A stretch of 64,000 nt of DNA, taken from contig PUFA01000084.1 of NCBI GenBank assembly GCA_003508835.1, positions 6,386,001-6,450,000 on the forward strand, given 5' to 3'. Positions 1 to 13,800 of the stretch are shown here, one piece after another. This DNA is from Eonycteris spelaea (Eukaryota > Chordata > Mammalia > Chiroptera > Pteropodidae). Under the pieces are notes generated by a model. That model made no database searches, was not told the origin of the DNA, and was given only the letters and a program-made list of their open reading frames with translations. Position 1 is the stretch's first letter, and every line of letters begins with the position of its first letter. A program made the position numbers and the translations under genes.

Positions 1-1235
1 AGTCTGGATATATGATGCTAAAAGAAAACCCAGAGAGCTTACCATCGTATCCTTCTTTGGGTCCCAAGGTTCTCTGTGGTTTTCCTCCTCTTTTCCACAT
101 TTCGGAATCATATGATTGTTTTATATATAATGTCTAGGGTTTGTATTTTTACTTACCAGGAAAAATAGGAAAATGTCGGTTTATTACATCTTCCTGGAAG
201 TGGAAGTTCTCTCAATTGATTTTTAAATTTGATTTTATTAAGCTCACTTATTAAGTCTAGTAGTTTTTTTTTCAGATTCTCTATAGTGTTTACTGAATAT
301 AATCATGTCGCATGTGAGTAAAGACAGGTTCTTCCTTTCCAATCTCTTTGTCTTTTCTTTTTCTTGATTTATTGTACTGTCTCAGATATGCACTACAATG
401 TCAAATAAAAATGGTGAGAGTTAATATCCTTGTCTTATTCCCAAGTAAGGAGAAAGCATTCAGTCTTTTATTATCAAATGTGATACTGGACTTTAGAACC
501 AGTTTATCAGGTTAATGAAATTCCCTTTTATTCTTACTTTGAAAGCTTTTAAAATTTATTTTGTATCGAGGTTGTGTACTGAATTTTATCAAATGATTTC
601 TATATGTATATTGACGTGATCATTTAAAATTTTTATTCTTTAGTATTGCAGGTCACAGTGATTGATTTTAAATGTTAAATCATCATTCCTAGGATAAATT
701 TCACTTTTGATCATTGCGTTATTATCCTTTTAAAAAATATTGCTTGAATTTTCTTATAGAGCTCTTGTTTGGTTTTGGTATCTGGGTAATACTGGTTTAT
801 AAAATGAATTTGGAAATGTTTCATTTTTTTTTTTTTTGGAAGAGAGAGACATGTTTTAAATATTTGGTAGAATTCATGAGTGAAGCCATCTGGTCCTGGA
901 CTTTTGCTTGTTGGAAGGCTTGTGATTACTGATTTACTCTCCTTACTAGTAATTGGTTTGTTCAGATTTTCTATTTTTTCATATTTTAGTCTTGGTAGGT
1001 TATATGTTTCTAAGAACTAGGTTCTACTAGGTTGTCTGATTTGTTGTGTGTATAATTGTTTATAGTGGTCTCATATTCTTTATATTTCTACAGTCAGTTA
1101 TGTCTCCTTTTGGATTTCTGATTTTATTTGAGTTCTCTTTCTTGGTGAGTCTAGCTAAAGTTTTGTCAATTTTGGTTATCTTTTTTTTAAAAAAACAGGT
1201 TTTAGATTCATTGATTTTTTTCCCTTATTTTTAAA
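1..1235 (-). mobile_element. L1 fragment (ORF2 part), antisense
   Basis: T-rich sequence whose reverse complement reads as L1 ORF2, for instance the typical stretch around 1130-1215 (ttctttcttggtgagtctagc). It is old and heavily mutated, without a usable frame. It runs off the left window edge. Confidence 0.75.
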
Positions 1236-3390
1236 AAAACTATATGAGGTATAATTGATATACAATATTGTATTATTTTAAGTTGTACAATATAATGATT
1301 TGATATTTGTATATATTGTAAATGATAACCAAGATAAGTCTAGTTAATCTCCATCACCATAGTTATAAGATTTTTTTCTTGTGATGAGAACTTTTCAGAT
1401 GTATTCTCTTAGCAATTTGCAAATATGCAATACAACATTATTATAGCCATCATGCTATATATTACAGCCCCATGACTTATTTTTTACATTAGTGGTTTGT
1501 ACCTTTATCCATTTCACCCACCCTCCTCCCTCTGCCTCTGACAACCAACAATCTGTTCTCTGCGTCTATGAGCTTTTTCTGCTTTTCTTAATAGTCCACA
1601 TGTAAATGCAATCATATGGAATTTGTCTTTTTTCTCCCTCTGACTTTGTTTCACTTAGTATTAAATGTGCTCAAGGTCCATACATGTTGCTGCAAATGGC
1701 AAGATTACATTCTTTTTATCTCTGAATAATATTTTGGTGTGTTGTGTGTATATACCACATATTTATCCATTCATCCATTGATGGACATTTGGGTTGTTTC
1801 CATATCTTGGGTATTGTAAGTAATGCTACAGTGAACATGGGGATGCATATATCTTTTTGAGTTAGTGTTTTTGCTTTTTTGGGATAAATACCCAGGAGTA
1901 GGTGGCTGGACCATATGGTAGTTCTATTTTTAATTTTGAGGGAACTGCCATACTGTTTTCCATAGTGGCTGCACCAATTTACATTTTCATCAAGAATGCA
2001 CAAGAGTTGCCTTTTCCCCACCTCCTTGCTGACATTTATTTCTTGTCTTTTTGGTAATAGCATTCTAAGAGGTGTGAGGTGAAATTTCATTGTGGTTTTA
2101 ATTTGCATTTTTCAGATGATTAGTGATGTTGAGCTCCTTTTGATATAGCTGTTGGCCACCTGTATGTCTTCACTGGAAAAATGTCTATTAAGATCTTCCT
2201 CTGTCCATTTTTTTTAACTCAGATTTTTTTTTTTGCTATTAAGTTATAAGACTTTCATATCTTTTGGATATTAGCCCCTTATTAGATATATTATTTTAAA
2301 ATATTTTCTGCCATTCAGTAGGTTACTTTTTCATTTTGCTCATTTTTTTCTGTGTAAAAGCTTTTTAGTTTGATGTAGTCCCACTTGTTTATTTTTGCCT
2401 ATCTTGCTTATGCTTTTGGTGTCAAATCAGAAAAATCATCACCAAGACCAATGTCAAGAAGCTTACCCTGGGTGTTTTCTATAGTAGTTTTATGGTTTCA
2501 GGTTTTATATTCAAGTCTTTAATTCATTTAGAGTTGATTTTTGTCCACCTTTTATTGAAGAGACTGTCCTTTTTCCATTTTATATTCATAACATCTTTGG
2601 ATTTATATAAATTAATTGTCCATGTATGTGTAGGTTTATTTCTGGACTGCTCCATTGATCTATGGGTTTGTTCTTATGCTAATATCATACTGCTTTGATC
2701 ACTATAGCTTTGTAATTCATTTGAAATCAGGAAGCATGATGCCTTTAACTTTGTTCTTCTTTATCAAGATTGCTTTGGCTATATAGGGTCTTTTTTGGCT
2801 CCACACAATTTTTAGGACTGTTTTTCTATTTCTGTGGTAAATGTCTTGGGAATTTTGAGAGGGATTGCATTCCATCTGTAAATGGCTTTGGGTAGTATAG
2901 ACATTTTAGCATTGTTAATTCTTCCAGTCCCTGAGCACAGACTATCTTTCCATTTATTTATGTCTTCTTCAATTTCCTTGTCTTCAATTTCAGTGTCTTA
3001 AAAGTTTTTAGTATATGGGGTTTTTACTTCCTTAAGTTAAATTTATTCCTAGGTATTTTATTCTTTTGATTTATTTATAAATGGGATTATTTTTCTTAAT
3101 TTCTCTTTCTGATAGTTTGTTATTAGTTATAAGAACACAACTGATTTTTGTATATAGATTTTGTATCCAGCTTTACTGAGTTTGTTTATTAATTCTAACA
3201 GTATGTTAGTCTTTAAGATTGTCTTTATATAATATGCCATCTGCAGATAATGACAGTTTTACTTCTTTGTTTCCAATATGGATGTCTTTTATTTCTTTTT
3301 TTTTGCCTAACTGCGCTGGCTAGGACTTCCATTATGTTGAATAGAAGTGGGGATATTGAACAATCCTTGTCTTGTTCCTGAGCTTGGAAT
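1236..3390 (-). mobile_element. L1 3' part (3' UTR and ORF2 end), antisense
   Basis: 3' UTR-like sequence (1236-1700) is followed by the reverse complement of the ORF2 C-terminal region: the - strand frame 2108-1716 carries LLGIYPKKAKTLTQKDICIP and IWKQPKCPSMDEWI. Similarity continues to about 3390. It seems placed against an older L1 fragment; the edges are approximate. Confidence 0.8.
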
Positions 3391-4704
3391 GCTGCCTATC
3401 AATATTTGAACATAGTTGTTTCATATATTTTTTGTTGTTTCCTAGTTACTTCTAGCACGAGGATAATTATGGGCCTTCTTTCTCTAACATGGCCAGAAGT
3501 ATATGCTCTTGCTCTCTCTCTCTCTTTTTCTTTTCCTTTAAAAAATATTAATCCTTCCTTTTAGTGTTATTTTACAAATTTAGTATTATCAATTAATGCA
3601 TTAGGTACCATGCATTTCTTCTACTATTATATATGTTTGTTTTCTTAAAGGGCTGACTGCAAGATGTGTATACATGTTCATTTTGATTAGCAGGGTTCGC
3701 TTTAAAGAATTAGATAGGTAGATTTGGGTTTCCCAATGAAGATCCCTACAATGGGGTGCCAGATTACATCCCAGATGCCTTAGTACTTCCCGAGCTGATA
3801 GGTCAGTATCTGTAAAGATAGTTCTGTAGAGATTAGTTTTTCAGTTTTAGTCTAGGTGTAAAGTTTGCTACTACTTTTTATGTATGGAGATGAGAAAGTT
3901 GGAAGAACCCAATTGGTTCAGGCATTCCTTTTAAACCTTTTAATTTATTTTGCCGAGTAATGTCTAGCATTCCATTTCCTGCTCCATACTTGCCCCATCT
4001 GTGCTTGGAGCCTTCTAGGAACTCTACCAAGAAGACCATCTTTATCTTTTTATAGATTTCTCCTGGAGTATTCTGGGCTACAGTTTCCTCTGGTTTGGTT
4101 TATCCATTAATATAATTTCATCTTCTATTTTCTAGAAATGTATTACTATCACTGATTTACTCATGGCTTTCTATTTCATTCTCAGCTTTTCTAATGACTT
4201 ATTGCCTTTAGTATGTCTACACTACCATTTTCCTGGAATTTGAGGAGAAAGGGAAAGGCAAACACATATGTTCATGCTATCATTTTAATTAGATAATATT
4301 TGTGGAAATGTTATGACAAATTTTGTGACAAACACTTATGTTTTAAATAATGCAATTAACTTTCTAGTGAATAAAAAACCCCACCTATCCCTGTAGTTAA
4401 TTTCTATTGTGGGAATAAATAACAATGTTAATGTAAGTTGCTTTGAAATGAACCAAAGCCAAGGAATGATTCAGATTATTTCAGTACTGTCTGGTGAATG
4501 GATTTATTTATTTACTTACTATTTGCTTGGTATTCTTTAAAAATAGTCAACTTTAAAAAAATACTTGGACCTAGACAAAAGTAACATCACAGACTAAGAA
4601 TTACACTTTTGTTTCATAATTACATTTGTTTACATACCTATAGGAAAGTAGACAAATTAGAGTTTATTGTTATATTTGGGCTGGGTTACCTATTTTTCTT
4701 ATAG
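3391..4704. other. CFAP44 intron, no recognised element
   Basis: AT-rich sequence without coding signal or clear repeat identity, apart from a short CT run near 3510-3530. The preceding CFAP44 exon was not found. Confidence 0.5.
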
Positions 4705-4882
4705 ATACAAGAGTAAACCTGCTGATGACTATGAAGATCCCAAAGATGTTCAAGCCATCAAAGAGGCTCAGGTGTATATGGGAGACTTCAACCTGAAGAC
4801 AGCCCCTGACTATAAGATACCTGAGCACATGAGAATAAATGCTGCCAAGAAGGAAGAGGAACTGGGGCACCTGGACTCTATG
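4705..4882 (+). CDS. CFAP44: CFAP44 exon a
   Basis: Acceptor ...ttcttatag before 4705, donor ATG|gtactt after 4882. It starts on the third base of a codon and ends in phase 0. It encodes 59 full codons, including [20 protein letters not shown], a motif-like stretch that introduces the coiled coil. The upstream exon is outside the window, or beyond the L1 block at 1-3.4 kb. Confidence 0.85.
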
Positions 4883-7800
4883 GTACTTACTCACAGCTTG
4901 TAAGACAATGAGAGGCACCTCAGTTTTAATTGAATTCTGCTAAAACCACCCATTTTGCTATCTGGTCCAGTAGAACAGCGTCCCTAACCTTTTTGGCACC
5001 AGGGACTGGTGCTCTTTTGAGAATCTAATGCCTGATGATATGAAGTGGAGGTGAGGCAGTGATACTAGTGCTGGGGAATGGCTGCAAATACAGGTAAAGC
5101 TTTGCTTGCAAGCCTGCCACTCAATTCCTGCTGTGCGGCCCGGTTCCTAACAGGCCACAAGCCAGTCCATAGCCTGGGGGTTGCAGACCTCTGCGTTAGG
5201 ATATCTAGTCATAGAAATGTAGAACTGGAAAAGTTCCTCATGTTTGTCTAGGCTCAGTTCTCTCATTTCTATGTCTACTAACCCATCTTGATGTGGTTCT
5301 TTTAGCCTTTAATGTGAAGGAGCGGTTCAACATAATTTTCAGAGGGAATTGAATCCATGTGTAGCTGTGACATTTGGTGTGAATCTCCAACCTCAGTTTA
5401 TATTGTTTGTAAAAAGGATATTAGTACAATTAGCAATAATAAGACAGGCTTAGTCTACCTCATAGGGTTAATGCAATGGTCAAAGTCCATAAGTGGTCAT
5501 TTCTTGTTGTCATAGTTTAATTAGAAATCATTGAAAAGTATCAGGATTTTAGAATTAGTGTATTATACATCCTTTCTCCCTATGGCCAGTGTTTAGGTAT
5601 GTGCAGTATTTAGAAAAATAGAAAGGGTTGGTGTGTAAAGAGGGCTCCTTTAGGAGGTAGGCCTGACAACCATTAGACTGGTTTGGGCTTGTTCTTTTAA
5701 GCCTGATTCTCAGTCTTCTGAATGCTTCAGAATTGGTTCCCCATTTACCCAAGTCCTGGATTTCGTGTTTAAACCTTAATGTTTTAAAGGTTTGTTCTTG
5801 AGTACATAAAGCATTACGTCTATTTTATTACAGTATTTTTGCTTCATAGATAATAAATATACAGTTTTAAGTTTTGTTAAGATTGCTTGGAAAAGTGCCT
5901 TTTGATATTTTATTATTTTAAAAAGTATATTTATGCAAAGTAACTCTTAATAGCTCTTGAAGTATCTAGTTGCCTAATGGCACACAGGAGCAGGGTTGCA
6001 TGGATCCATAGGCTCTGGTAAGGGCATTTAGGAAACAGACAAGGAAGAAGGGTGGCAGTGAGGGAGACATAGGCCTGTATGGCACCTGTGGCTGGAGACA
6101 AAGGACACAGAGCATGGAGCTTAGATAAATGGAGAGGAAACCAAGGAAGAGCCCTGAAATCTCATGGTGTGACATGATACTGAAATTCAGGATCATAACC
6201 TTGCCTGCACAAGAAGTAACAGCAATAATGTGGCCAAAATACAGAATGAAAAAGTCTAAATTATAATTTGGCCCTAGCTGGGCAACACTAAGTGAGTCTA
6301 AGCCAATGAGATTTGAATTTCCATCAGGAAAGGGCAGTTACTTGTCTGTTCCTGACCAAAGGAAGTCACTCTCCCTCCCTGGGATTTGGTTGAGTACAAG
6401 CCCTCAGGAAGGACTTCCACTGAGTTTGGGGAGGGAAGGACAGGAGAACTCAGCCCTACAAGCCAGCAGAGAGATATGAGAGGCCACATCAAGACTATTT
6501 CCTTCTTTTGGGACGATAAATGGGGAAAAGCCTAAAAGCTATAGAGTAATTCAGTAGTGAACAAGAATGATCAAATAAATTTTTACCTCAAATTTTTGTT
6601 AGGTATACCAGTCATAGGACAGAAGCAATTCATAATTATGAGGTGGTTGTCATTTTGCTTCTTCTCTGTTCTTTTTTATCAGACCCATACAAAGAAAATG
6701 AATATGAACAAGTGCATTGTCTCTCTTAGAGACCTTAAAGTGGCTGTCATTGAGGAAATACAGTGCCTGGTACAAGAGCTGAAGAACATTCAGTCAACTC
6801 TTCACGTATCCAAGCACATCCCCATTCCTCAGATTCCTCAGATACACCCGGAAGAAGTTCCTGGAAAGAGATTTCACTATGATGAACGAACTCTCCTAGC
6901 TTTTAAGCAACAGAACATGGAAAGAAAGAGAGAAAAGACCCCTCAAATGGAACAGGCAGCATCTACAGGCCAAAGCGGAGGATTTCTCAGACTCTCTTCT
7001 GGAAAGGATGGGGATTTGACCACACGAGATTCAGTGTGTAGATCATTAAAGGCATTATCACTCGGTCTAGATAATACAAAGTTAATGGAATTTGAAAAAG
7101 CAGATCCAAGTGATGTGGAGCTGGAGATTATGAAGAGGGATGAAATTAAAAACATATACATGCAACAGTATTTGACCAACAGGGTAAGGGGTGAGACTGT
7201 GCCTGTTTAAAGCTGAAAGAGAGTGGAGCAGGGAAGAGGTAGCTCTAGTTTCTTTTTAATTTGTTTTAAATTTCTATACATTTACCTTCCCCAAACCCTG
7301 ACCAGCCCACAACTCATTAATGGTTTAGATTCCTCCCTATCAGTGGTCTTCTGAAAATCATTGTGCTCTGCCCAGGACTTTGGAATTTTTTCAATTTTTT
7401 CTTTTTGGAAAGCTGACTAAGCATTATGGGCAAACTCATGTTAACTGGCATCTGCCTAAAATCATGGTAAGAGGAAAGTGATAGAGCAGCTTTCAGATGA
7501 TAGATGAAACAATGATAAACCTTCCAGATAAAGTAGACCACCCTCTGCTTTTAATATGTGATTTGCTCCATTAGTGGGATGTTCATGGTGATGACTGGTG
7601 TCATAATTGTTTGGAGCTAGAAAGACAACTGTTTTTTTTTACATCTAGGAAAATCAGAAAGGTCCTGGGGCCAGTTGTGCAGGAGGTGCTCTAAATATGG
7701 AAGGAAAAGGACCTTCCCTGGATAAGTAGCTCCTCGCTGCCAGTTGTATAGAGTCCTTTTCCTCACTCTGTCCTGTTCAGCTCCACCCTGTGAAGCATCC

Positions 7801-10800
7801 CCTATAGCTAGCTTCCCAACCATATTCTTCACCCATTACCTCTACTTCATCTAGGCCTATCTTCTCACTCTTCTGCTTCTCCTGGAGCCCCCTCAATTAT
7901 GAATTTCATAGCTCTGCTTTTTCCTTTGCTATTTCCTTCTACTTGCAATGACTTCCCTCCAAAATTGTCATCATTCAAAACTTAACCCAGTTCCAAACCC
8001 TCTCCAGAATCTTCTGTCTACATTACATAGTCTCCTTTTTCTAAACTCCATTTGTACCTACAATCAGCCTATCATGGTTTACAATTTGTCTTGCAAATTA
8101 GGTTATATAGTTCTTGAGGGAAGGGCTACATAAACTTCTTCTGATTCTCCCCCTTTCCCTCAATGTCTAGGATAATGCCAGACATATAGCAAATATTTAG
8201 TAAAAAGTTTTGATTTAATTGACTAATTTATTTATTTTATTAATTAAAAAATATTTATTGGACATTCTATGAGCAGGGAAAGTGCTAGCTAGCTGGTAGG
8301 AATGCAACAGTACTCAAGCTGGACATGTTCTCTGTTCTCATGCAACTTACAGACTGTCTGGGGTAAGAGAGAATGAAACAAGCATAACCCTTACAAACTT
8401 GGACACCTGTGTGGTACAGTCTCAGGATGATATTGTGCTAAAAAGTATAGTCCTGACTCCACAGAAATTTAAAAATAATTCAAGTTTGTTGAACAAGCAT
8501 TAAAGGGGAGCCCACTTAGTTTATAGCTCTGCATACAGTTTAATTTTTTCTTTTCCTTCATTTCTTTTTAAAGCTATCTGAAATTTTTTGGCAGTTTCAC
8601 TGCCCCAAACCCAAAGATCTCTTCCTCTTCTTCAGCCCCAGTCTGGTCCCTCACTCATTATGAACTTTTGCAGTTGGGGCTCTTCATCATGTACGGCCTA
8701 ATGAAAGACATGGAATGGTTCACTTTTTCCTGTTGTGTTAGTTTCCTCAAGAGAATTAGCCATTGGGATTTTCTCTTGATTTCTTCATCTCCTTTGGGAT
8801 GGGGTAGGGGAGAAGCTGTGCCAAAATCAGAGCAAAACCAAGGATTTAAAATTGTTAGGATGGCAGTGGAATAAGGTCTAGACCAGGACTTGGAATACTT
8901 AGGTTCTTAGCTCTGTGACGAATTAGCTTTGATCTCAGGAAAATCACCTATAGCCTTAATTTCTTCATTTGTAAAATAAGGTTAAACAGATTTCTGTGAG
9001 TCTATGATTATATTTATCTATTTAAAAAATACTGTTCTGTAGATTTGAAAATTTTCAAAATAAGTTGAGGGAAATAATTTTTTGGTGTTTATTGTATGAA
9101 AAGCAATGTAGACATATTGTAGGGATATAATGGAGATAGATATAAACACTGTGATCAAAGAGCTCATAGTCTTTGACTTATACCATTCAGTACAGCAAGA
9201 AGGGCTGGCTTTCTCTCTCTCTCTCTCTGTCTCTCTCTTTCTTACTCTCTCTCTCTCTCTCTCATGGTGACATTGCTTAACAAAATCCAGTAAGTTTAAG
9301 GTGTACAATTTAACAATAAGGCATATATGTATTGCATTGTGTATTTACCTCCCATAGTTAGATTTCTTTCTGTCATCACATATTTGACCCCTTTTACCCC
9401 ATCTACCTCCCCTCTCTCTCCTCTACCCTCTGGTAACCACTAGTGTATTGTCCATGTCCATGAGTCTCTGTTTGTCCTGTTTGTTTGTTGCTTTTAGCTT
9501 TATATCCCACATATAAGTGATATATGTGGTTTTCAACCTTTTCTGTCTGGCTTTTTTTCGCTTGATTATCTCAAGGTCCATCCATGTTGTAGCAAATGGC
9601 AGCATTTCATCTCTTCTTATGACTGAATAATATTCCATTGTACCACAGCTTCTTTAGCCAATCATCTGTTGTAGGACACTTTGGTTGCTTCCATGTCCTG
9701 GCCACCATGAATAATGCTGCTATGAACATTGGTATGCAAATATCTTTTTGGATATGAGTTTTTGGGATAAATACCCAGTAGAGGGATTGCTGGATCACAT
9801 GATAGATCAATTCTTAGTTTTTTGAGGAACCGCCATACTATTTTCCATAGTGACTGTACCGATTTGCAGTCCCACCAGCAGTATATGAGGGTTCTTTTTT
9901 CTCTGTATCCTCTCTAACACTTATTACATGTCCTGTTGATTATTGCTATTCTAACAGGTGTGAGATGGTATCTCATTGTGGTTTTGGTTTGCATTTCCCT
10001 AATAGCTAGCAGTGATGAACATCTTTTAATAAGTTTATTGTCATTTGTATGTCTTCTTGGGAGAAGCGTCTGTTTAGGTCCTCTGCACATTTTTTAATTG
10101 GATCATTTTTTGTTGTTATTGAGTTGTGTGAATTCTTTTTATATTTTGGATATTAGGCCCTTATCAGAGGCATTGCAAATATATTTTTTCATTCAGATGG
10201 TTGTCTCTTTACCTCGTTGACAAGAAGGGAATTCTTGATCAATGGCTTTATCAATGGTGAAGAAATAGCTGGAAGGACTGTAGTTACAGAATTCCTACCA
10301 CTTGACAAATAAATTAATTTATGTAAATTTAAGAGCGTTGATGAATTGATTTATATGACTAGATACAATGACACACACCGATGTAATTCATCCATAGTAA
10401 GGGTGTAATGAGAAAATGCTTTTACCCAAACCAATTAGTAGTATTAGATAGTTTAAAGAATATATTTACCTGTTCTTCTAATATATCTTCAATCTTTTTT
10501 CACTTCAGATCAAAGAACTGACTATCACTTTTGATGCAGAACTCCATATCCTGAGACATCAGAAACTGAAACTAGATACTCAGATGAAATTATCTGATCT
10601 GCACCATGTCACATTATTTCAAGAAATCCTTCTCCTCAAGAATTTTGAAAAACAGGAGAACATACTTCAAGAGCGTGTTAATTCATTAGACAAAGAAGAA
10701 CAGGACATGCAAGTATGAACAGGCAGGAGAATGCTAGCTGGCTGTGCCCTTAGTCATGGAGGGAACTTGGTTCTTCTTTCTTTTTCTCAACTTAATTTCC

Positions 10801-13800
10801 CCCCTTGTTCTAGTCATCATCCCTTTCTTGTCTTCTCTTCCTTCTTCTTTCCCCATTATTCCTGCTTGCTCTCTGTTTTTGGTATCCTTGGTCAGAGAAA
10901 AGTAAGTCAGATATTTTAGTGAATTTGGTGTATTCTGTAAGGTAGAATAAAATTTTCAAAAGTGAGCCTTATAGTTTATCTGTGGACTTCAAAAGTTTAT
11001 TTTTTGTTGTCACTAGCTACCATATACAGTTGAGTTTTGATTATATGCCATCCTTATAAATATAACTGGAAAATAATTTGGCAAGTTTCTTAAATATAGC
11101 TATTTTCAGAGTTATATAGAATTAAATATTATAGAAAATTAAGTTTCTTTATTTCTTATATATGTATATTAAATTTAAAGAGGTAAATTATATCCTTTGT
11201 CTTAAAGGAAGAAAGAGTCTAAATAGATGTACATACTGAATAGAGATATCCATTTTTAGATATGTCAGCTTTCCTAAGACACAATGTAGCTTCTTGTTTT
11301 AGTTATCATATATAGTTATGAAAAAACTTTTATTTTTCAGACCACACACACAGAAATATTAGTTGACATTCACATATCAGTAAAAATTTCAATTTAGTTA
11401 ATTTAGATTTTTTGAGGAATCTAAACATTTAAAAACTGATCTTATTTGATTCTGAACTTAACTGTTTGGATTTTTCTTTCTTTTTTTTCCCCACAAAATT
11501 TAACCAAATATATGATGGCTCTGCAAATATCAGAAATATAAACTTCTATGAAGAAATTTTTTTAAATGTGTGTAGAACTGTAACCTTAACATTGTGATAT
11601 ACATTATTCTCTGAACCCAGTTTATCAGAAATATTGTATCATTTGTTCTTGTTGTTGTTCATTTAGTGGAAAATAAATGAAACTCTTAAAGAAATGGAAG
11701 AGAAAAAGAGTGAAATCAATAGGCTACAGGAACAAGAAAAGGCACTTTATGCTGGTTTCCAAACAGCCCTTGGAGAAAACAATAAATTTGCCAACTTCCT
11801 CATGAAAGTTCTAAAGAAGAGGATTAAGCGGGTGAAGAAAAAGGAGGTTGAAGGAGATGCTGGTTTGTATTTATCTTTTATATATGATAATATTTTTCTC
11901 ATTAGCATGAAATAGAGAAGTAACTAAGGGATGTATTAGATACTTTTTAAAAATACAAAATAGACAATTTAGTGACATTGTGGAGGTTAACAAGGAGACG
12001 ATATAAACCTTTTTGGTTTCTAACCATCTGGAGTGTGTGTGTGTGTGTGTGTATCTGGTATGAAATAGCATAGAGTAGTTTCATTTAACAAACATATCTT
12101 TCCAATCATTTACTAGTCAACTATATATCTTCTTTGGTAAAATGTCTCCATGGCTTTTGCCTATGTTTGAACAGGATTGTTTGCTTTTGTACTGTTGAAT
12201 TTTGAAAGTTCTTTATATACTCTACATACTAGTTCTGAGTCAGATATGTGGTTTGCAAATATTTTCTCCCAATATGTAGCTTGTCTTTTCATTCCCTTAA
12301 CAGGATCTTTTGTGGGACAACAGTTTTTAACTTTGTTGATGTCCAATTTGTCAATTTTTCCTTTTATGGATCTCGTTTCAGTATTAGGTCTAAGAATTTT
12401 GTCTAGCTTTAGGTCCCAAAGATTTTCTCCTGTGTTTTCTAATAGTTTTATAATTTTACACTTACATTAAGTCCATGATCCATTTGGTTTTAAATTTTTC
12501 TTGAGGTTTTACGACTTAGGTCAAGGTTCTTTTTTTCTCTCCTATGACTGTCTAACTTTTCTAGCTCCACTTGTTGAAAAGACTATTATTGCTCTTCCAT
12601 TGAATTGCTTTTGATCTTTATCAAAAATCATTTGGGCTTATTTCTGTGGATCTGGATTATCTATCATGTTCTGTTGATCTTTACATCTATCTCTCCACCA
12701 ATATTACAGTCTCGATTACAGTAGCTATTGAGTCCTAAAATCAGGTATACTAGTTCCTCCCCCTTTATTCTTTTTCAACATTATTTAGCTATTATTGTTC
12801 CTTTATCTTTCCATATTTTAGAATAATTTTAATATTTACAAAAAATGTTGTTGGAATTTTGATAGCAATTGTGTTAAAACATTTATATCAATTTGGAGAG
12901 AATTGGCATCTTTATTATATTAAGTGTTCTAATGTGTAAACACAGTATATATTTCTTAGAGCTTTGATTTCCCCATTCTGATGTTGATCTTATTCATTGA
13001 GTTTTTATTCTAGTAATTATAGTTTAAAATAAAACTTCTATTTACTTCCTCCTTATAGTTTTTTTTTTTTCTGAGACTATTTCTTTGGTGAAGCTTTGCG
13101 GTTTTCTTTTTTCATTTTTGCTTCAAGTGTATTCATATTTGCTCATTGAAGCATTTTTATCATAGCTGTTTTAAATACTTTGTCAATAATTCTAACACTT
13201 CTGTCATCTTAGTGTTGGCATTTATGGTTTTTTTCTTTTTTTTATTCAGTTGGAGATCTTCCTGGCACTTGGGATGATGAGTGACTTTCTATTGAAACCC
13301 AGAAACTTTCATATTATGTTTTGAGACTCTGTATCTCATTACAATCTTCTGTTTTACTTGGCTTTCTCTAACACTGCTCTGTCAGAGAAAAGGGTGGGTG
13401 CCTGCTTCTTACTGCCAGGTGGAGGTACTCAGGTCTTATAGTCACCCAGCAGAAAGGGATCTCTCATTACTGCCATATGCAGATGGAGTTCCAGCTCCCC
13501 CACATAGTCTCTACTGATGATGTGCTGGAGATGGCCTTGGTGGCTCTGGGCAAAGGTGAAAATCCTGACTCTTCACTAGAGCTCTTCGGACACTGCCTCT
13601 GTGGAGAGGGACAAGGGAAACTTTTTACTGCCAGGTGAGAGTAAAAGTCCAGGTTACCTATGGGGTCTCTACAGATATCTTAATGGTGCAGGAGTAGGCT
13701 GATTACCAGCCAGAAGTAATGAAAATTTCTGTTCCCTGTTTGAACTCCTCTAACACCATCCTGGTGGAAATGTTGGTGTGCCTCATTACAACTTTGCAAG

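Noticed and set aside
6557..6682. First 42 codons of the frame through CFAP44 exon b
   Set aside because: They lie upstream of a good acceptor, and the join with exon a at 6683 is in phase.
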